64,000 nt of DNA from an uncultured Bacteroidales bacterium (GTDB lineage: Bacteria > Bacteroidota > Bacteroidia > Bacteroidales > UBA932), in assembly GCA_944325495.1 (NCBI GenBank), contig CALVAD010000004.1:1-64000 (forward strand). Reading direction: 5' to 3'. The notes beneath the pieces were generated by a model. That model worked only from the letters and a program-made list of their open reading frames with translations, searched no databases and had not been told where the DNA came from. This document shows, one piece after another, positions 44,522 to 54,110 of this stretch. Numbering within the stretch: the first letter of the stretch is position 1; each line of letters begins with the position of its first letter. A program made the translations under genes and the position numbers.

Positions 44522-46603
44522 TCAGAAGAATCTCGCGCGGTTGTCCACTACGCCGTCATAGTCGGACATCACTGAAAGGATGAGCTGCGACATGTATTGT
44601 GCCTTCTGCGCCGCAAGATTCCTTGCATCCTCCTCGGTGTAGAAGCTGCCGGTCTGTCTGTTGGACACATTCAGCAAATATACGCCTATATTGCCTGCGA
44701 CAGGGCCGTAGAGCGTTCCTTCCGGAGCGACTGAGGCGGCACCGAGAAGCGCGGGATCCGTTCCTGCCGCGGCAAGCGAAAGAGCCTCGCTGCGGTCAAT
44801 CTCGACATCAAGCACCTTGGCGGCGTCCTCTATGTTGGAGATGCCCTCGATCTTGCTCTTCACGTCGGCGAGAACCTTGTCCCTGATCTTGTCGGCATAA
44901 AGCCTCTGGCTTATGACACTGGACACATCCTCAAGGGGAGCATAGCCTTCCTTGTTGATCTTCTTCACTGTTGCGATGAAGAAGTAATTGTTGTTGACAG
45001 TGATGATTTCGGAAGATTTGCCCGCCTTGGCCCCGAACGCCCATCTGGTCACCTCCTTGGCATTGTCTATGGCGCCGTAGCTGGACGTGGCCTCGGTGAT
45101 GGTCATGGGGTGAGAATATACCTTGGTGGAATCGACAGCCCTTCTGTAGCCTTCATAGGAGCCGTCCGCAAGCGTGGCGAAAGTGTTCGCCTGTGCATAG
45201 TACTCGTTGAAAGTGTCCCTTCCGGCGATAGCCGTCTTCTCAAGCAGAGCCACCTGCTTCTTGAGCACGGGCTTTGTCCTTTCCGTAACGAGAACCACAT
45301 GGGTTCCGTACTGGGTCTCCAGCACGAAGGGACGGCCGACCCTGGCCTCCATGACTGATTCGAAACCGGGTATCATGTAGGTCTGGGTCATCCAGCCTAT
45401 GCTTCCGAGCTCCCCGTCAGCGGCGCTGGACTGATCGGCCGAATAGGTGGCGGCGAGGTTGGAGAAATTGCCGCCTCTGCTGATCACGCCCGAAAGACTG
45501 TCGGCAAGATGCGCGGCGTCGCTCCCCTGAAGGAGGATATGCTTGACGAACACTGAATCCGGCAGCATCCTGCTGTCCATCTCGCGCGCGGCGATGAAGG
45601 TGTCTCCGCTCCTCAGGATGGGAGTGATCTCCTCGTCGTCATCGAAAATGAACCTGTTGATGTCCCTGTTCACGGTGTTGAGCTCGCCGTCCTTATACCA
45701 GTATTCGGAAAGGGGTTCCTCTGAATTCCTGAGAAGGAAGGCTCTCATGTTGTCGGTAGTCTTGAACTCCTCGTAAGCGGCATCCATGTCGTTGCTGGTC
45801 GCAAGCACGTCCTCGTCGGAGGGAACGACTTCGAACACGACATATTCTATCTCACGATTGGCACGCTGCTCGAAGAAATTCTTGTGGCTGTTGTAATAGT
45901 CCTTTATTTCGTTCTGGCTTACGGTGACGGTGCTGTCCCTTCCGACGGGATACATCATGAGGCAGTAATCCACATCGGCGGTCGTGTTGTTGAAAGCCAG
46001 GTCGTCAGCCAGCTGGAGAGCATTCTCGTAGTTGCCCGCGCTGAACAGGGCGTTGTATTTCAGATAGTACTGCTGGGTGTTGATGCTGTTCTGGAGATAG
46101 TTCCAGTAAGTGCGGAGCCTTCCGGTCTGGTCCTGGTTCACGTTTGCGATGAACGAGTTGAGAGCGTCAAGCGAGAAATTGCCGGACTCGTCCATGAACA
46201 CCGGATTCTGGGCCATTACAGGAGAAAGTGTCTCGCCTGAGACGAGGTCAACCAGCTCGGCCTCCCCTACATGGATACCGGCATCCTGCGCATTGCCTAC
46301 GAACATGTACTTGTCCACAAGCTCCTGCCATGCGGCATTCCTTATCTGCTCCTGCATCTGCTCGCTCTGAGCCGACGAACCTGTCATAAGTTCGTTGATG
46401 GTCGTGAATTTGTCTATCTCTGACTGGAACTCGTTGTAGGAAATCCTCTTGCCGTCAATCTTGCCGACATCATATTTTGACGACATGGAATTGAGGGCGG
46501 ACTCCAGAGTTCCGGGGTCGATGATGAACGAAAGAAGGGCCAGCGCGATTATCACGGAAATCACGATACCGAACTTCACGCGTATTTTCTCAAGTAACGC
46601 CAT
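44522..46603 (-). CDS. PpiD/SurA-like peptidylprolyl isomerase
   Basis: A 693-residue membrane-anchored periplasmic chaperone. One N-terminal helix (KFGIVISVIIALALLSFII, 10-28) anchors it, SurA_N-type helices follow (about 45-240), and a parvulin domain lies at about 345-440 (VKHILLQGSDAAHLADSLSG, then ADGELGSIGWMTQTYMIPGF and TQYGTHVVLV). A second parvulin-like or helical region fills 450-690. It helps outer-membrane proteins fold, matching its position at the end of an operon with an outer-membrane barrel and LptC. It is larger than E. coli PpiD (623). AT-rich spacer (46604-46647) separates it from lptC. Confidence 0.92.
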   Translation of the reverse strand: MALLEKIRVKFGIVISVIIALALLSFIIDPGTLESALNSMSSKYDVGKIDGKRISYNEFQSEIDKFTTINELMTGSSAQSEQMQEQIRNAAWQELVDKYMFVGNAQDAGIHVGEAELVDLVSGETLSPVMAQNPVFMDESGNFSLDALNSFIANVNQDQTGRLRTYWNYLQNSINTQQYYLKYNALFSAGNYENALQLADDLAFNNTTADVDYCLMMYPVGRDSTVTVSQNEIKDYYNSHKNFFEQRANREIEYVVFEVVPSDEDVLATSNDMDAAYEEFKTTDNMRAFLLRNSEEPLSEYWYKDGELNTVNRDINRFIFDDDEEITPILRSGDTFIAAREMDSRMLPDSVFVKHILLQGSDAAHLADSLSGVISRGGNFSNLAATYSADQSSAADGELGSIGWMTQTYMIPGFESVMEARVGRPFVLETQYGTHVVLVTERTKPVLKKQVALLEKTAIAGRDTFNEYYAQANTFATLADGSYEGYRRAVDSTKVYSHPMTITEATSSYGAIDNAKEVTRWAFGAKAGKSSEIITVNNNYFFIATVKKINKEGYAPLEDVSSVISQRLYADKIRDKVLADVKSKIEGISNIEDAAKVLDVEIDRSEALSLAAAGTDPALLGAASVAPEGTLYGPVAGNIGVYLLNVSNRQTGSFYTEEDARNLAAQKAQYMSQLILSVMSDYDGVVDNRARFF

Positions 46604-46647
46604 ATTATTTTAAAATTTTAAAATTTCGAACAAGGCTGCGAATTTAA

Positions 46648-47286
46648 TTATTTTTTCGGAAAAGGTCCAATAAAATTCACAGAATCAATGATTACCGCCG
46701 TAGTGTCCTGAACCGTCACGACATAGCTGTCGAAAGGGTTGTAAAGCCGGGCGTTGCGCATGTGATCGTCCGAGCGCATTCCGTACCCCTGCGTGAATCC
46801 GTCCGGGGAATACATCTTCACATAGCAGTCGGTATAGACTTCCCTCTTGGTCTGGTCCCAGTACAAGGTGTCGGTTTCCATCGTTTCCTGTTTGATTACA
46901 TTGTGCAGGATCACGTCGCCGTAGGCCTCCCACAGCTCGTCACCCTTGTCCGAACTTGACTTGGGCACGGAATGGCGGGCGTTGTCGGCCACTATCACCG
47001 ACTCAAGCAGACCTTCTTCGGTGTATCCGAACACGGATATTCCCTCGGGAAAAAGATCGAAGCTCTCGTCTTCGGCATCGTAATGTTCCATTACAGGAGC
47101 TTCCAGCCTCATCTCCACTCTGCCGTTCTCGGTCTGGACGGCGAACATATTGTCCACTCTCTGCATCGGAGTGCTGGAGAGATCAAGCTTCTCGGCCTCG
47201 CCAAGCCCCCTGTCGCAAGAAAGCAGAATACTGGCAATCACGAAGGTGACTGCCAGTATCCCTGAAATATTTCCGAATCTGTTCAA
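46648..47286 (-). CDS. lptC: LPS export protein LptC, lipoprotein form
   Basis: LptC bridges the inner-membrane LptBFG exporter and periplasmic LptA, passing LPS outward. The 212-residue protein has a lipoprotein signal (MNRFGNISGILAVTFVIASILLSC, lipidated Cys24, cited by its ends) in place of the transmembrane anchor of E. coli, a known Bacteroidota form. The body is beta-jellyroll-like (VEMRLEAPVMEHYD, LLESVIVADNARHS, WEAYGDVILHNV, DTLYWDQTKREVYTD). It starts 3 bases after the TPR gene stop in the coaX-barrel-TPR-lptC-ppiD unit. lptA, lptB, lptF and lptG are elsewhere. Confidence 0.92.
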   Translation of the reverse strand: MNRFGNISGILAVTFVIASILLSCDRGLGEAEKLDLSSTPMQRVDNMFAVQTENGRVEMRLEAPVMEHYDAEDESFDLFPEGISVFGYTEEGLLESVIVADNARHSVPKSSSDKGDELWEAYGDVILHNVIKQETMETDTLYWDQTKREVYTDCYVKMYSPDGFTQGYGMRSDDHMRNARLYNPFDSYVVTVQDTTAVIIDSVNFIGPFPKK

Positions 47287-47289
47287 ATC

Positions 47290-48618
47290 CTATTTGGTGG
47301 TGCGTACGGTGGTGGTAGCCCTCATTCCGTTGCATATAACGGTGTATGACTGTCCGTCGGTCAGGTCATACATGAAGGCTTCGGCCGCCTCGGGGAAGTA
47401 TACGCTGTACTGTCCGATATACCTGTCAGCCTCCTCGGCGAGGGAAGGATCGGCCTGCTTGGCCTTGTACATGTAGTCGCATGCAACCCAGTAGGGGGCG
47501 CGCTTGGATATCTCGTCGCTTCCGCATACTGATGAACCCCAGATGTTGCCGATGAGGAAGTAGGCCTTGCCCTTGAGTTCGTCCGAAGTCTCGGTGACGA
47601 TGTTGGCAGCCTCGAACGCGCGGGCGCTCTGTCCGTTCATATAGCAGAACACTGCGAGTTCATATTCCCACTCGGCATCGGTTGCCGCGTCCGAATCCTC
47701 GGCCGCAATGGCGGTCTCCATATAGCGGATTGCGTCTTCGACATTTCCCCTGTTGCCGTGAAGCTTGAAGAGGTAGTAAGCTGAATTGGCGGAAGGGTCG
47801 AGGTTGTTCATGGTCGTTACCGCGTTCAGGTAGAGGTCGTTGTCGGTGCAGCCTTCGGTGAGTGCCATAGTGGACACGATGCTCGTCGCAAGCTCGAGAT
47901 TGTTGGGATCAGCCTCGAATCTCGGAGTGAAGAGCTCGATGAGGTTGTCGCAGCTGGCCACCTTGCTGCCGGCGAAGAGACTTCCCATGTCGGTCTTGAT
48001 GTTCTCGTTCTGCTCCTTGACTGCGTCGTTCTCGGCGGGCATGTTCTCGAGAAGGTCATTGTTCCTCTGATATGTGGCGATTACGGTCTCCGCGTCGAGA
48101 GCTCCGGCCTGATAGAGATTGATTGCCGCCTGAAGGTCGAAAAGAAGCAGGTTCGCCCTGGTCTCCTCCTTATTGTTCTCGATGATGCCTTCGAATCCGT
48201 CGAACTGCTTCTGGTAATCGTTCTTGACATAGTTGGCGAGATCTATACCCTTGTTGTTGAGAGCCGTGATGGCATATTTGGGATAGTACTGCGCCCTGGT
48301 GTCGTGGAGAGTAAGAAGGGTGTCCACGAGAGCGTCCCTGTAGACGGGGTTGTTCTGGTTCTTTACGATGAGCTTGCGCACGAGAGCCGCTCCTTCGATG
48401 AGCATGTTCTGGCTTGCGGTGGCGGGGCAGAGTTCATAGGCCTTCCTCCAGTTGGGCGTCGCCTCGTCATACGCCTTCTGCTTATAGTACTCCTTGTAGT
48501 AAGAAAGGTATTTGATGCATTCTGCGCTGTCAGGACCCCACTTTCCCTGTGCGAATACATCCGAGCTGCCGATCAGGACTGCGGCAAGTGTTACAATTGC
48601 TAAGGTTACTTTTCTCAT
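47290..48618 (-). CDS. Exported tetratricopeptide-repeat protein
   Basis: A 442-residue helical protein with a signal peptide (MRKVTLAIVTLAAVLIGSSDVFAQG). TPR-like helix pairs run through it (YLSYYKEYYKQKAYDEATPN, ALDAETVIATYQRNNDLLEN, ANSAYYLFKLHGNRGNVEDA, WEYELAVFCYMNGQSARAFE). The C-terminus ends in a short strand-rich tail. It is conserved in this gene order in Bacteroidales between an outer-membrane barrel and LptC, which suggests a role in envelope assembly, but no precise function is known. 21 bases separate it from the barrel gene. Confidence 0.87.
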   Translation of the reverse strand: MRKVTLAIVTLAAVLIGSSDVFAQGKWGPDSAECIKYLSYYKEYYKQKAYDEATPNWRKAYELCPATASQNMLIEGAALVRKLIVKNQNNPVYRDALVDTLLTLHDTRAQYYPKYAITALNNKGIDLANYVKNDYQKQFDGFEGIIENNKEETRANLLLFDLQAAINLYQAGALDAETVIATYQRNNDLLENMPAENDAVKEQNENIKTDMGSLFAGSKVASCDNLIELFTPRFEADPNNLELATSIVSTMALTEGCTDNDLYLNAVTTMNNLDPSANSAYYLFKLHGNRGNVEDAIRYMETAIAAEDSDAATDAEWEYELAVFCYMNGQSARAFEAANIVTETSDELKGKAYFLIGNIWGSSVCGSDEISKRAPYWVACDYMYKAKQADPSLAEEADRYIGQYSVYFPEAAEAFMYDLTDGQSYTVICNGMRATTTVRTTK

Positions 48619-48639
48619 ATCGTTAAAAATGGTTATTGA

Positions 48640-49956
48640 TTATTCGTACTGTGGTTTCTGGAACCAGATGTCAAATATATTAATTCCTATTGAAAAATTA
48701 ATATATCTTTCTCTGGTGAGGTTTCCCGTAAGCGAGGCTCTCTGACCGAGTTCCATACCCACCGTCAGTCCGTTGTACATCCGGAAGACGGGGAACGTGG
48801 CTCCGAGAGTAAGCCCCATGGAAGCTATTTGATGCCCGCTCAAGGCATAATGCTCGCGCCTGTAGTAGGCTCCTGCCCTGTAGGCGACCCTGTTCATGTA
48901 GTACCGGATGTCGCTGATGTTGGGCACATATTCGAATCCCAGCCTGAAGGCTTCGGAAGTCGTGGTGCTGAATGGAATGGACGAAAGATTGTAGCCGCTT
49001 ATGTTCTCAAGTCCCGAATTTCTCCAGTCGGATCTCGTGTAGTTGAACTCGACCATCCATCTGTTGGTTTTCTTCAGGGATATACCCACTCCTATCTCAC
49101 CGGCAAGCCTTGCATGACGAGTCACGCCCATGGTGTCTATGCGGTAGGACAAGGTGTCCGTCGTGGCCGAACCTACGGAAAATTTTCCTTGTTCATAATA
49201 TCCCTTCAGTTCCGCGCCGGTGGAATAAGTCGCACCTATTCCGAGTTCGATTTCATTGCCGAGCGGCTGCTGGTACTGGAGTCCGAACTTTCCGCCTATT
49301 CCGTTGAGCTGGAGGATGTCGTTATTGGATATCGAACTATAGGAGGCGTCGGCGAAAGTGGTCGAATAATTCTTGCTGAGATTTCCGAAATAATAGTCGA
49401 ACTCCGCTCCTATCGAAATGCGCTTCAGGAAAGTGACTCCGGCCGCGGCGAACAGCTTGTACATGCTGCCTATGCCCGACGCCGAATAGGATACGTTCCC
49501 CGCATCGCCTACTACTGCGGGATCCGTGTATCTGTCGCTGAACTGGAAGCCCATGTCGCTGTAGGGAACTATGCCCAGCATCATCGCCGAAACCCGCTGG
49601 ATAGGGAAGGATATCACGATATCGTTGACGTTCACGACATTGTTAGCGGAGATGTTGTCGCCCTGACGGAATATCTTGTTGTTGACATTCATCGAGAAGC
49701 TGGCCATGAAGGCTAGCGAATCCCTGGCCGTCACCGCGGCGGGGTTGAGTATGTTGAGATACCTGTTGTTCCTTCCGGCGATTCCCACCCCGCCCATGGA
49801 CTTGTTGTATGCGGAACCCTGTACGGCCATGTCCCCGACTCCGAAAATGGAATAGGGGGAATAGCCTCCGTAAGCCTCCTGCGCTCCGGCGAAGGAAAAA
49901 CTGCAGAACAGAGCCGCTATGACTACAAGCAGTCTACTCGATATTCTTCTTGACAT
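48640..49956 (-). CDS. Outer-membrane beta-barrel protein
   Basis: A 438-residue protein with a signal peptide (MSRRISSRLLVVIAALFCSFSFAGAQ) and an alternating-strand barrel. The N-terminal region (GGYSPYSIFGVGDMAVQGSA, MGGVGIAGRNNRYLNILNPA) resembles FadL/PorV-type proteins of Bacteroidota; strands of 8-12 residues continue to the end (GITRHARLAGEIGVGISLKK-like, YINFSIGINIFDIWF). It could transport hydrophobic compounds or serve as a structural outer-membrane protein; function is not established. Its start lies inside the coaX 3' end (23-base overlap), so it is translationally coupled to coaX. Confidence 0.87.
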   Translation of the reverse strand: MSRRISSRLLVVIAALFCSFSFAGAQEAYGGYSPYSIFGVGDMAVQGSAYNKSMGGVGIAGRNNRYLNILNPAAVTARDSLAFMASFSMNVNNKIFRQGDNISANNVVNVNDIVISFPIQRVSAMMLGIVPYSDMGFQFSDRYTDPAVVGDAGNVSYSASGIGSMYKLFAAAGVTFLKRISIGAEFDYYFGNLSKNYSTTFADASYSSISNNDILQLNGIGGKFGLQYQQPLGNEIELGIGATYSTGAELKGYYEQGKFSVGSATTDTLSYRIDTMGVTRHARLAGEIGVGISLKKTNRWMVEFNYTRSDWRNSGLENISGYNLSSIPFSTTTSEAFRLGFEYVPNISDIRYYMNRVAYRAGAYYRREHYALSGHQIASMGLTLGATFPVFRMYNGLTVGMELGQRASLTGNLTRERYINFSIGINIFDIWFQKPQYE

Positions 49957-50662
49957 AATCGTCCGTTATCAGGGCAAGGCCCATCAATTCAAGATTACAA
50001 ACCACAAAGATGGAGTTTTTCATCTTCCTGGCAAAATAAATGGCGTCACCTCCGGTAAATATCACTATATTTTCCGGCCTTTGACGAATGTAGCCCTCTG
50101 TTTCAAACATTATGCCCAAAACAACGCCGCTTTCTATCGAAGAGACTACGGAATTGCCTTCGGGCAGAACGGCGTCCGGGGTATCCACGAGAGGCAGAGC
50201 CTTGGAGTACCTGTTGAGCGCCTTGAAGCGCGTGCGGCAGCCCGGCGAGACATTGCCTCCCATATACCTTCCGCCTGCGTTCAGGAAGTCCACGGTCAGA
50301 GTCGTGCCGAAATCGAATACTGTGCAGGGCTTGTCCTTAAACAGAAACCTGGCCGCAATAAGCCCGGCGGCCCTGTCGTATGAAAGATATTCCGGGAAAT
50401 CATATTTGAGCAGGTAGTTCGTGTGAGCCTTGTCAAGAATTATGAGATGGCTGCACTCTTTCCTCAGCGCGGATTCCACCTGCTCCGTAATTTCATATAC
50501 CGACGCTATCGTAAGGACCTCAGGCTTCTCCTTCTCGGTGATGGAAAGCAGATAGTCAAGCATCTTCTCGCCCTGATAGCGGAAGGTCTTGCCCAAAGTC
50601 ATTCCGTCTGTCCAAGCCGCCTTCAGGGCAGTGTTTCCAGTCAAAACAAGAAGATTTGCCAT
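49934..50662 (-). CDS. coaX: Type III pantothenate kinase, first catalytic Asp missing
   Basis: CoaX phosphorylates pantothenate, the first step of coenzyme A synthesis. The 242-residue protein has the ASKHA fold. In place of the usual V-D-x-G-N-T at the start it reads VLTGNTALKAAW: the phosphate-1 Asp is Leu7. Later motifs are kept: the FDFGTTLTVDFLNAGG loop with its Asp, YMGGNVSPG, YDRAAGLIAA and the C-terminal FTGGDA. Loss of the first Asp is expected to weaken or abolish ATP-Mg binding, so the gene may have lost activity or changed role; no frameshift is seen. It has its own -7 box at the mfd stop and is coupled to the barrel gene. Confidence 0.9.
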   Translation of the reverse strand: MANLLVLTGNTALKAAWTDGMTLGKTFRYQGEKMLDYLLSITEKEKPEVLTIASVYEITEQVESALRKECSHLIILDKAHTNYLLKYDFPEYLSYDRAAGLIAARFLFKDKPCTVFDFGTTLTVDFLNAGGRYMGGNVSPGCRTRFKALNRYSKALPLVDTPDAVLPEGNSVVSSIESGVVLGIMFETEGYIRQRPENIVIFTGGDAIYFARKMKNSIFVVCNLELMGLALITDDYVKKNIE

Positions 50663-50684
50663 CGGTCGAAAAGTTACGAACCTA

Positions 50685-50692
50685 CAAAGTTA
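50685..50692 (-). promoter_or_regulatory. -7 box TAACTTTG for coaX operon
   Basis: TAACTTTG on the minus strand overlaps the mfd stop codon (50692-50690) and lies 22 bases before the coaX start. Confidence 0.6.
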
Positions 50693-53600
50693 AAAATTAT
50701 TTAGTTTACTCAATATTCCATAGGCGTCCTTGAGCGAACGTACGTTCCTGCTCAATATCTTCAGCTTGTTTTCATTCTGCTTGAGCTCTATTCTTCCTGA
50801 ATCCGCCGCTATTCTCTCCATGACCGAGTCGAAAGTCTTCGACTTGTAATAGGGAGACATGGGATTCGAGACGAAGAACGCTATCAGCAGTCCGTTCTTG
50901 ATTATGATTTTTTCGAAACCTATGGACGCGCCCGCGTTGCGTATCTTCACCACATAGAACAAGTTTTCGAGCTCTTCGGGGAAAGGGCCGAAACGGTCGG
51001 CAAGACGCTTGGCATAATTGTCCGTCTCCTTGTCGGAATTCATGGAGTCAATAGCCCGGTATATCCTTATCTTCTCCGCCGTGATGTCTATGTAGTCATC
51101 GGGGATGAGAGCCGGCTGATCGGTTTCGACGGTGCATTCGGAAACATATTTTCCTCTGTCGCTTCTCGTGGTGACGCCAGTTTCCACCCCGAGTTCCTCC
51201 ATGGCTTCGGAAAGTATCTTCTGATATGTCTCGAAGCCCATTTCGGTGATGAAACCGCTCTGCTCCGCACCCAGAAGATTTCCGGCCCCGCGGATGTCAA
51301 GGTCCTGCATCGCTATGTTGAAACCGCTGCCGAGGTCCGAAAATTCCTCTATGGCCTTCAGTCTCCTTCTCGCCTCGTCGGTTATGCTCGCAAGGGGAGG
51401 GACGATGAGATAGCAGAACGCCTTCCTGTTAGATCTCCCGACTCTTCCGCGCAGCTGGTGCAGATCGCTGAGACCGAAATTCTGCGCCTGGTTTATTATT
51501 ATCGTATTGGCGTTAGGTATGTCAAGCCCGTTCTCTATTATGGTAGTGCAGAGCATCATGTCGTAGTCCCCGCGCATGAAGTCGAGCATTATGTTCTCAA
51601 GCCTGCGGGACTCCATCTGCCCGTGGGCGACGCATATCTTCATGTCCGGAACGAGCCTGTGCAATATCTCGTATATGGAATCGAGCTCCTCGACCTTGTT
51701 GTGAAGGAAGAACAGCTGACCTCCGCGGTTGAGCTCGTAGTTGATTATGCTCTTTATCTCCTTCTCGTCGAAAAGGATTATTTCGGTCTGCACCGGAATC
51801 CTGTTGGGCGGGGGAGTGTTGATTATGCTCAGGTCGCGCGCCCCGAGAAGGGAGAACTGCAAGGTTCTGGGAATGGGGGTGGCTGTAAGGGTAAGAGTGT
51901 CGACCGAGGCCTTCATCTCCCTGAGCTTCTCCTTGGCGGATACTCCGAATTTCTGTTCCTCGTCGATTATGAGCAGGCCGAGATCCTTGAACTCGAAATC
52001 TTTTCCGATAATCTTGTGAGTGCCTATCAGCACGTCTATTTCACCGTTTTTCAGCCGCTCCTTTATCCGGCTCGTCTCCTTCGCAGTGCGCAGGCGGCTC
52101 ACATAGTCGATGTTGCACGGCAGGTTCTGGAGTCTCTGACGGAACGTATTATAGTGCTGCAGGGCAAGTATGGTGGTAGGAACCAGAACCGCCACCTGCT
52201 TGCTGTCCGCGACGGCCTTGAAAGCGGCTCTCACGGCTATTTCGGTCTTTCCGAAACCCACGTCCCCGCAGACCAGCCTGTCCATGGGGCAGTCGTCCTC
52301 CATGTCTCTCTTGACGGATATGGTCGCGCTCTCCTGATCGGGAGTGTCTTCATACATGAACGAAGATTCAAGCTCCTCCTGCAGGAACGTATCGGCCGAA
52401 AAAGCATAGCCTTTCGAAGCCTTGCGCTTGGCATAAAGCTGTATCAGTTCCTTCGCTATGTCCTTTACCTTTGACTTGGCGCTGCTCTTGAGGTTGCTCC
52501 ACGTCCTGGAGCCGAGCTTGTTGATGCGCGGAGGTTCTCCGTCCCTGGAGCGGAAGCGGGATATCTTGTTGAGCGCATGCACGGATACGAAGACCACATC
52601 CCCGTCCTTATAGGTGATCTTCACGACCTCGTGCATCCTGCCTTTGTCGTCGCGCATTCTCACGAGACCTCCGAATATGCCGACTCCATGGTCGATATGC
52701 ACCACATAGTCCCCTATGTTGAAGGAGTTAAGGTCGTTTATTGTGAGCTGTTCGCTTTTCTCCACCGAACGCCTGATGCTGACTCTCTGGAATCTGTCGA
52801 ATATTTCATGGTCGGAATAGCAGCATACCTTGTCTTCCGAATCCACGAAACCCTGATGTATGGTCTTTCCGGCGACGAATTCAGGTATGAGTCCGCCGTT
52901 CTGCGACAGAATGGACTTTATTCTTTCAAGCTGGGATGCCTTGTCCCCGTATATGAACACCTTGTAGCCGTTTTCCATCCTGTTCCTTATGTCAGCCGCG
53001 AGAAGTTCGAAATTCTTGTTGAACGAAGGCTGAGGGGAAATCCTGAATTCAATTTCATCCTCCGTCTGCACCGAGAGGGGAGTGTCGATGAAAATCTTCC
53101 TGAACCTTTCCGTCCAGCGGAAAAACTCCCTGTCTGCGTACATGTCTGAAGAATCCAGCCATACAACGGAGGATTCGGGAAACAGATTCAGTATTTCCGT
53201 CTGCTCTCCTTCCTCCGAAGACAGGTCAGAGACTATCTCCACTTCCTTCTCCTCGGAGACCGACAGCTGGGTGTTGCAGTCGAACACGCTTATCTTCTCA
53301 ACTTCGTTGCCCCAGAACGATATCCTGTACGGATAGTTCCACGAATATGAGAATATGTCGACTATCGAACCTCTTATGGCATACTGGCCGGGAGACGACA
53401 CGAAGTCGACCCTTTCGAATCCGTCGGCCGACAGTATCTCTATTATTCTGTCATGGGATATGTCCTCGCCCTTGCGTATCCTGAGCACTGACTTTCTTAT
53501 GGAATCCGCGGCCGGGACCTTCTCCTCAAGCGCCTCCGGATAGGACACCACGATGCAGAGCTCATCCTTCTTCCATGACATGATACGGCCTATCGCGGCC

Positions 53601-53884
53601 GTCCTCTGCACGGCAAGCGAAGATTTGTAGTTGCTTCTCTCGACGTTCTTCCCGGATTCGGGAAGGAAGAATATCCTGTCGCCCTCCACCAGATTGTAAA
53701 GGTCGGAAGAACAGTATTCGGCAGTCTCCTTGTCAGGAAGCACCACCAGATGCATGCCTTTTTCGGCCGTCCGGCTCAATACGAACCATTTTGCGGACAG
53801 AAACAGTCCGCGGCAGTACAAGCTTCCCGACGAGTTTTCAATTTCATCCCTCAGTCTGGCGCAGCTCGCAGAACTTATCAACAT
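50690..53884 (-). CDS. mfd: Transcription-repair coupling factor
   Basis: Mfd removes stalled RNA polymerase at DNA lesions and recruits UvrA. The 1064-residue protein is slightly shorter than E. coli Mfd (1148). It has the UvrB-like N-terminal part (about 1-330; GRIMSWKKDELCIVVSYPEA), the RNA-polymerase-interacting domain (NIGDYVVHIDHGVGIFGG), and the translocase with Walker A CGDVGFGKTEIAVRAAF, DEEQ in LLIIDEEQKFGV, TATPIPRT, and QLRGRVGRS, then the C-terminal TRCF domain. Its ATG lies within one of two CTTATCAACA repeats of the gap to ruvB. coaX follows 27 bases later. Confidence 0.97.
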   Translation of the reverse strand: MLISSASCARLRDEIENSSGSLYCRGLFLSAKWFVLSRTAEKGMHLVVLPDKETAEYCSSDLYNLVEGDRIFFLPESGKNVERSNYKSSLAVQRTAAIGRIMSWKKDELCIVVSYPEALEEKVPAADSIRKSVLRIRKGEDISHDRIIEILSADGFERVDFVSSPGQYAIRGSIVDIFSYSWNYPYRISFWGNEVEKISVFDCNTQLSVSEEKEVEIVSDLSSEEGEQTEILNLFPESSVVWLDSSDMYADREFFRWTERFRKIFIDTPLSVQTEDEIEFRISPQPSFNKNFELLAADIRNRMENGYKVFIYGDKASQLERIKSILSQNGGLIPEFVAGKTIHQGFVDSEDKVCCYSDHEIFDRFQRVSIRRSVEKSEQLTINDLNSFNIGDYVVHIDHGVGIFGGLVRMRDDKGRMHEVVKITYKDGDVVFVSVHALNKISRFRSRDGEPPRINKLGSRTWSNLKSSAKSKVKDIAKELIQLYAKRKASKGYAFSADTFLQEELESSFMYEDTPDQESATISVKRDMEDDCPMDRLVCGDVGFGKTEIAVRAAFKAVADSKQVAVLVPTTILALQHYNTFRQRLQNLPCNIDYVSRLRTAKETSRIKERLKNGEIDVLIGTHKIIGKDFEFKDLGLLIIDEEQKFGVSAKEKLREMKASVDTLTLTATPIPRTLQFSLLGARDLSIINTPPPNRIPVQTEIILFDEKEIKSIINYELNRGGQLFFLHNKVEELDSIYEILHRLVPDMKICVAHGQMESRRLENIMLDFMRGDYDMMLCTTIIENGLDIPNANTIIINQAQNFGLSDLHQLRGRVGRSNRKAFCYLIVPPLASITDEARRRLKAIEEFSDLGSGFNIAMQDLDIRGAGNLLGAEQSGFITEMGFETYQKILSEAMEELGVETGVTTRSDRGKYVSECTVETDQPALIPDDYIDITAEKIRIYRAIDSMNSDKETDNYAKRLADRFGPFPEELENLFYVVKIRNAGASIGFEKIIIKNGLLIAFFVSNPMSPYYKSKTFDSVMERIAADSGRIELKQNENKLKILSRNVRSLKDAYGILSKLNNF

Positions 53885-54076
53885 TCGAGACCATATTGAT
53901 GTTGAAACCTTGTTGAAAAGATGTCGAGAACACCCTACTTTCTGTAGAAAAAAATTTTCTCAGTCTTATCAACAACGCAATCTTCAAGGTTTCAACAAGG
54001 TTTTCAACTTTAAAAACTATATAAAAACTATTGATTGATAAACACTTGCATGATTTGTCAACATTTCAACAAGTGT
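53874..54076. repeat. Inverted and direct repeats in AT-rich gap between mfd and ruvB
   Basis: GTTGAAACCTTGTTGAAA (53901-53918) is the inverted complement of TTTCAACAAGGTTTTCAAC (53990-54008) except for one extra T; the core 13 bases are perfect. TTTCAACAAG recurs at 54064-54073. CTTATCAACA occurs twice (53874-53883, 53965-53974), and ACACTTG/CAAGTGT (54042-54048, 54070-54076) is another inverted repeat. The gap is far AT-richer than its surroundings. It may hold control sites of the two divergent genes; an origin-like role is only a speculation. Confidence 0.65.
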
Positions 54077-54110
54077 ATCATAAATAACAACTTATAAAAA
54101 TAAAAAGAAC

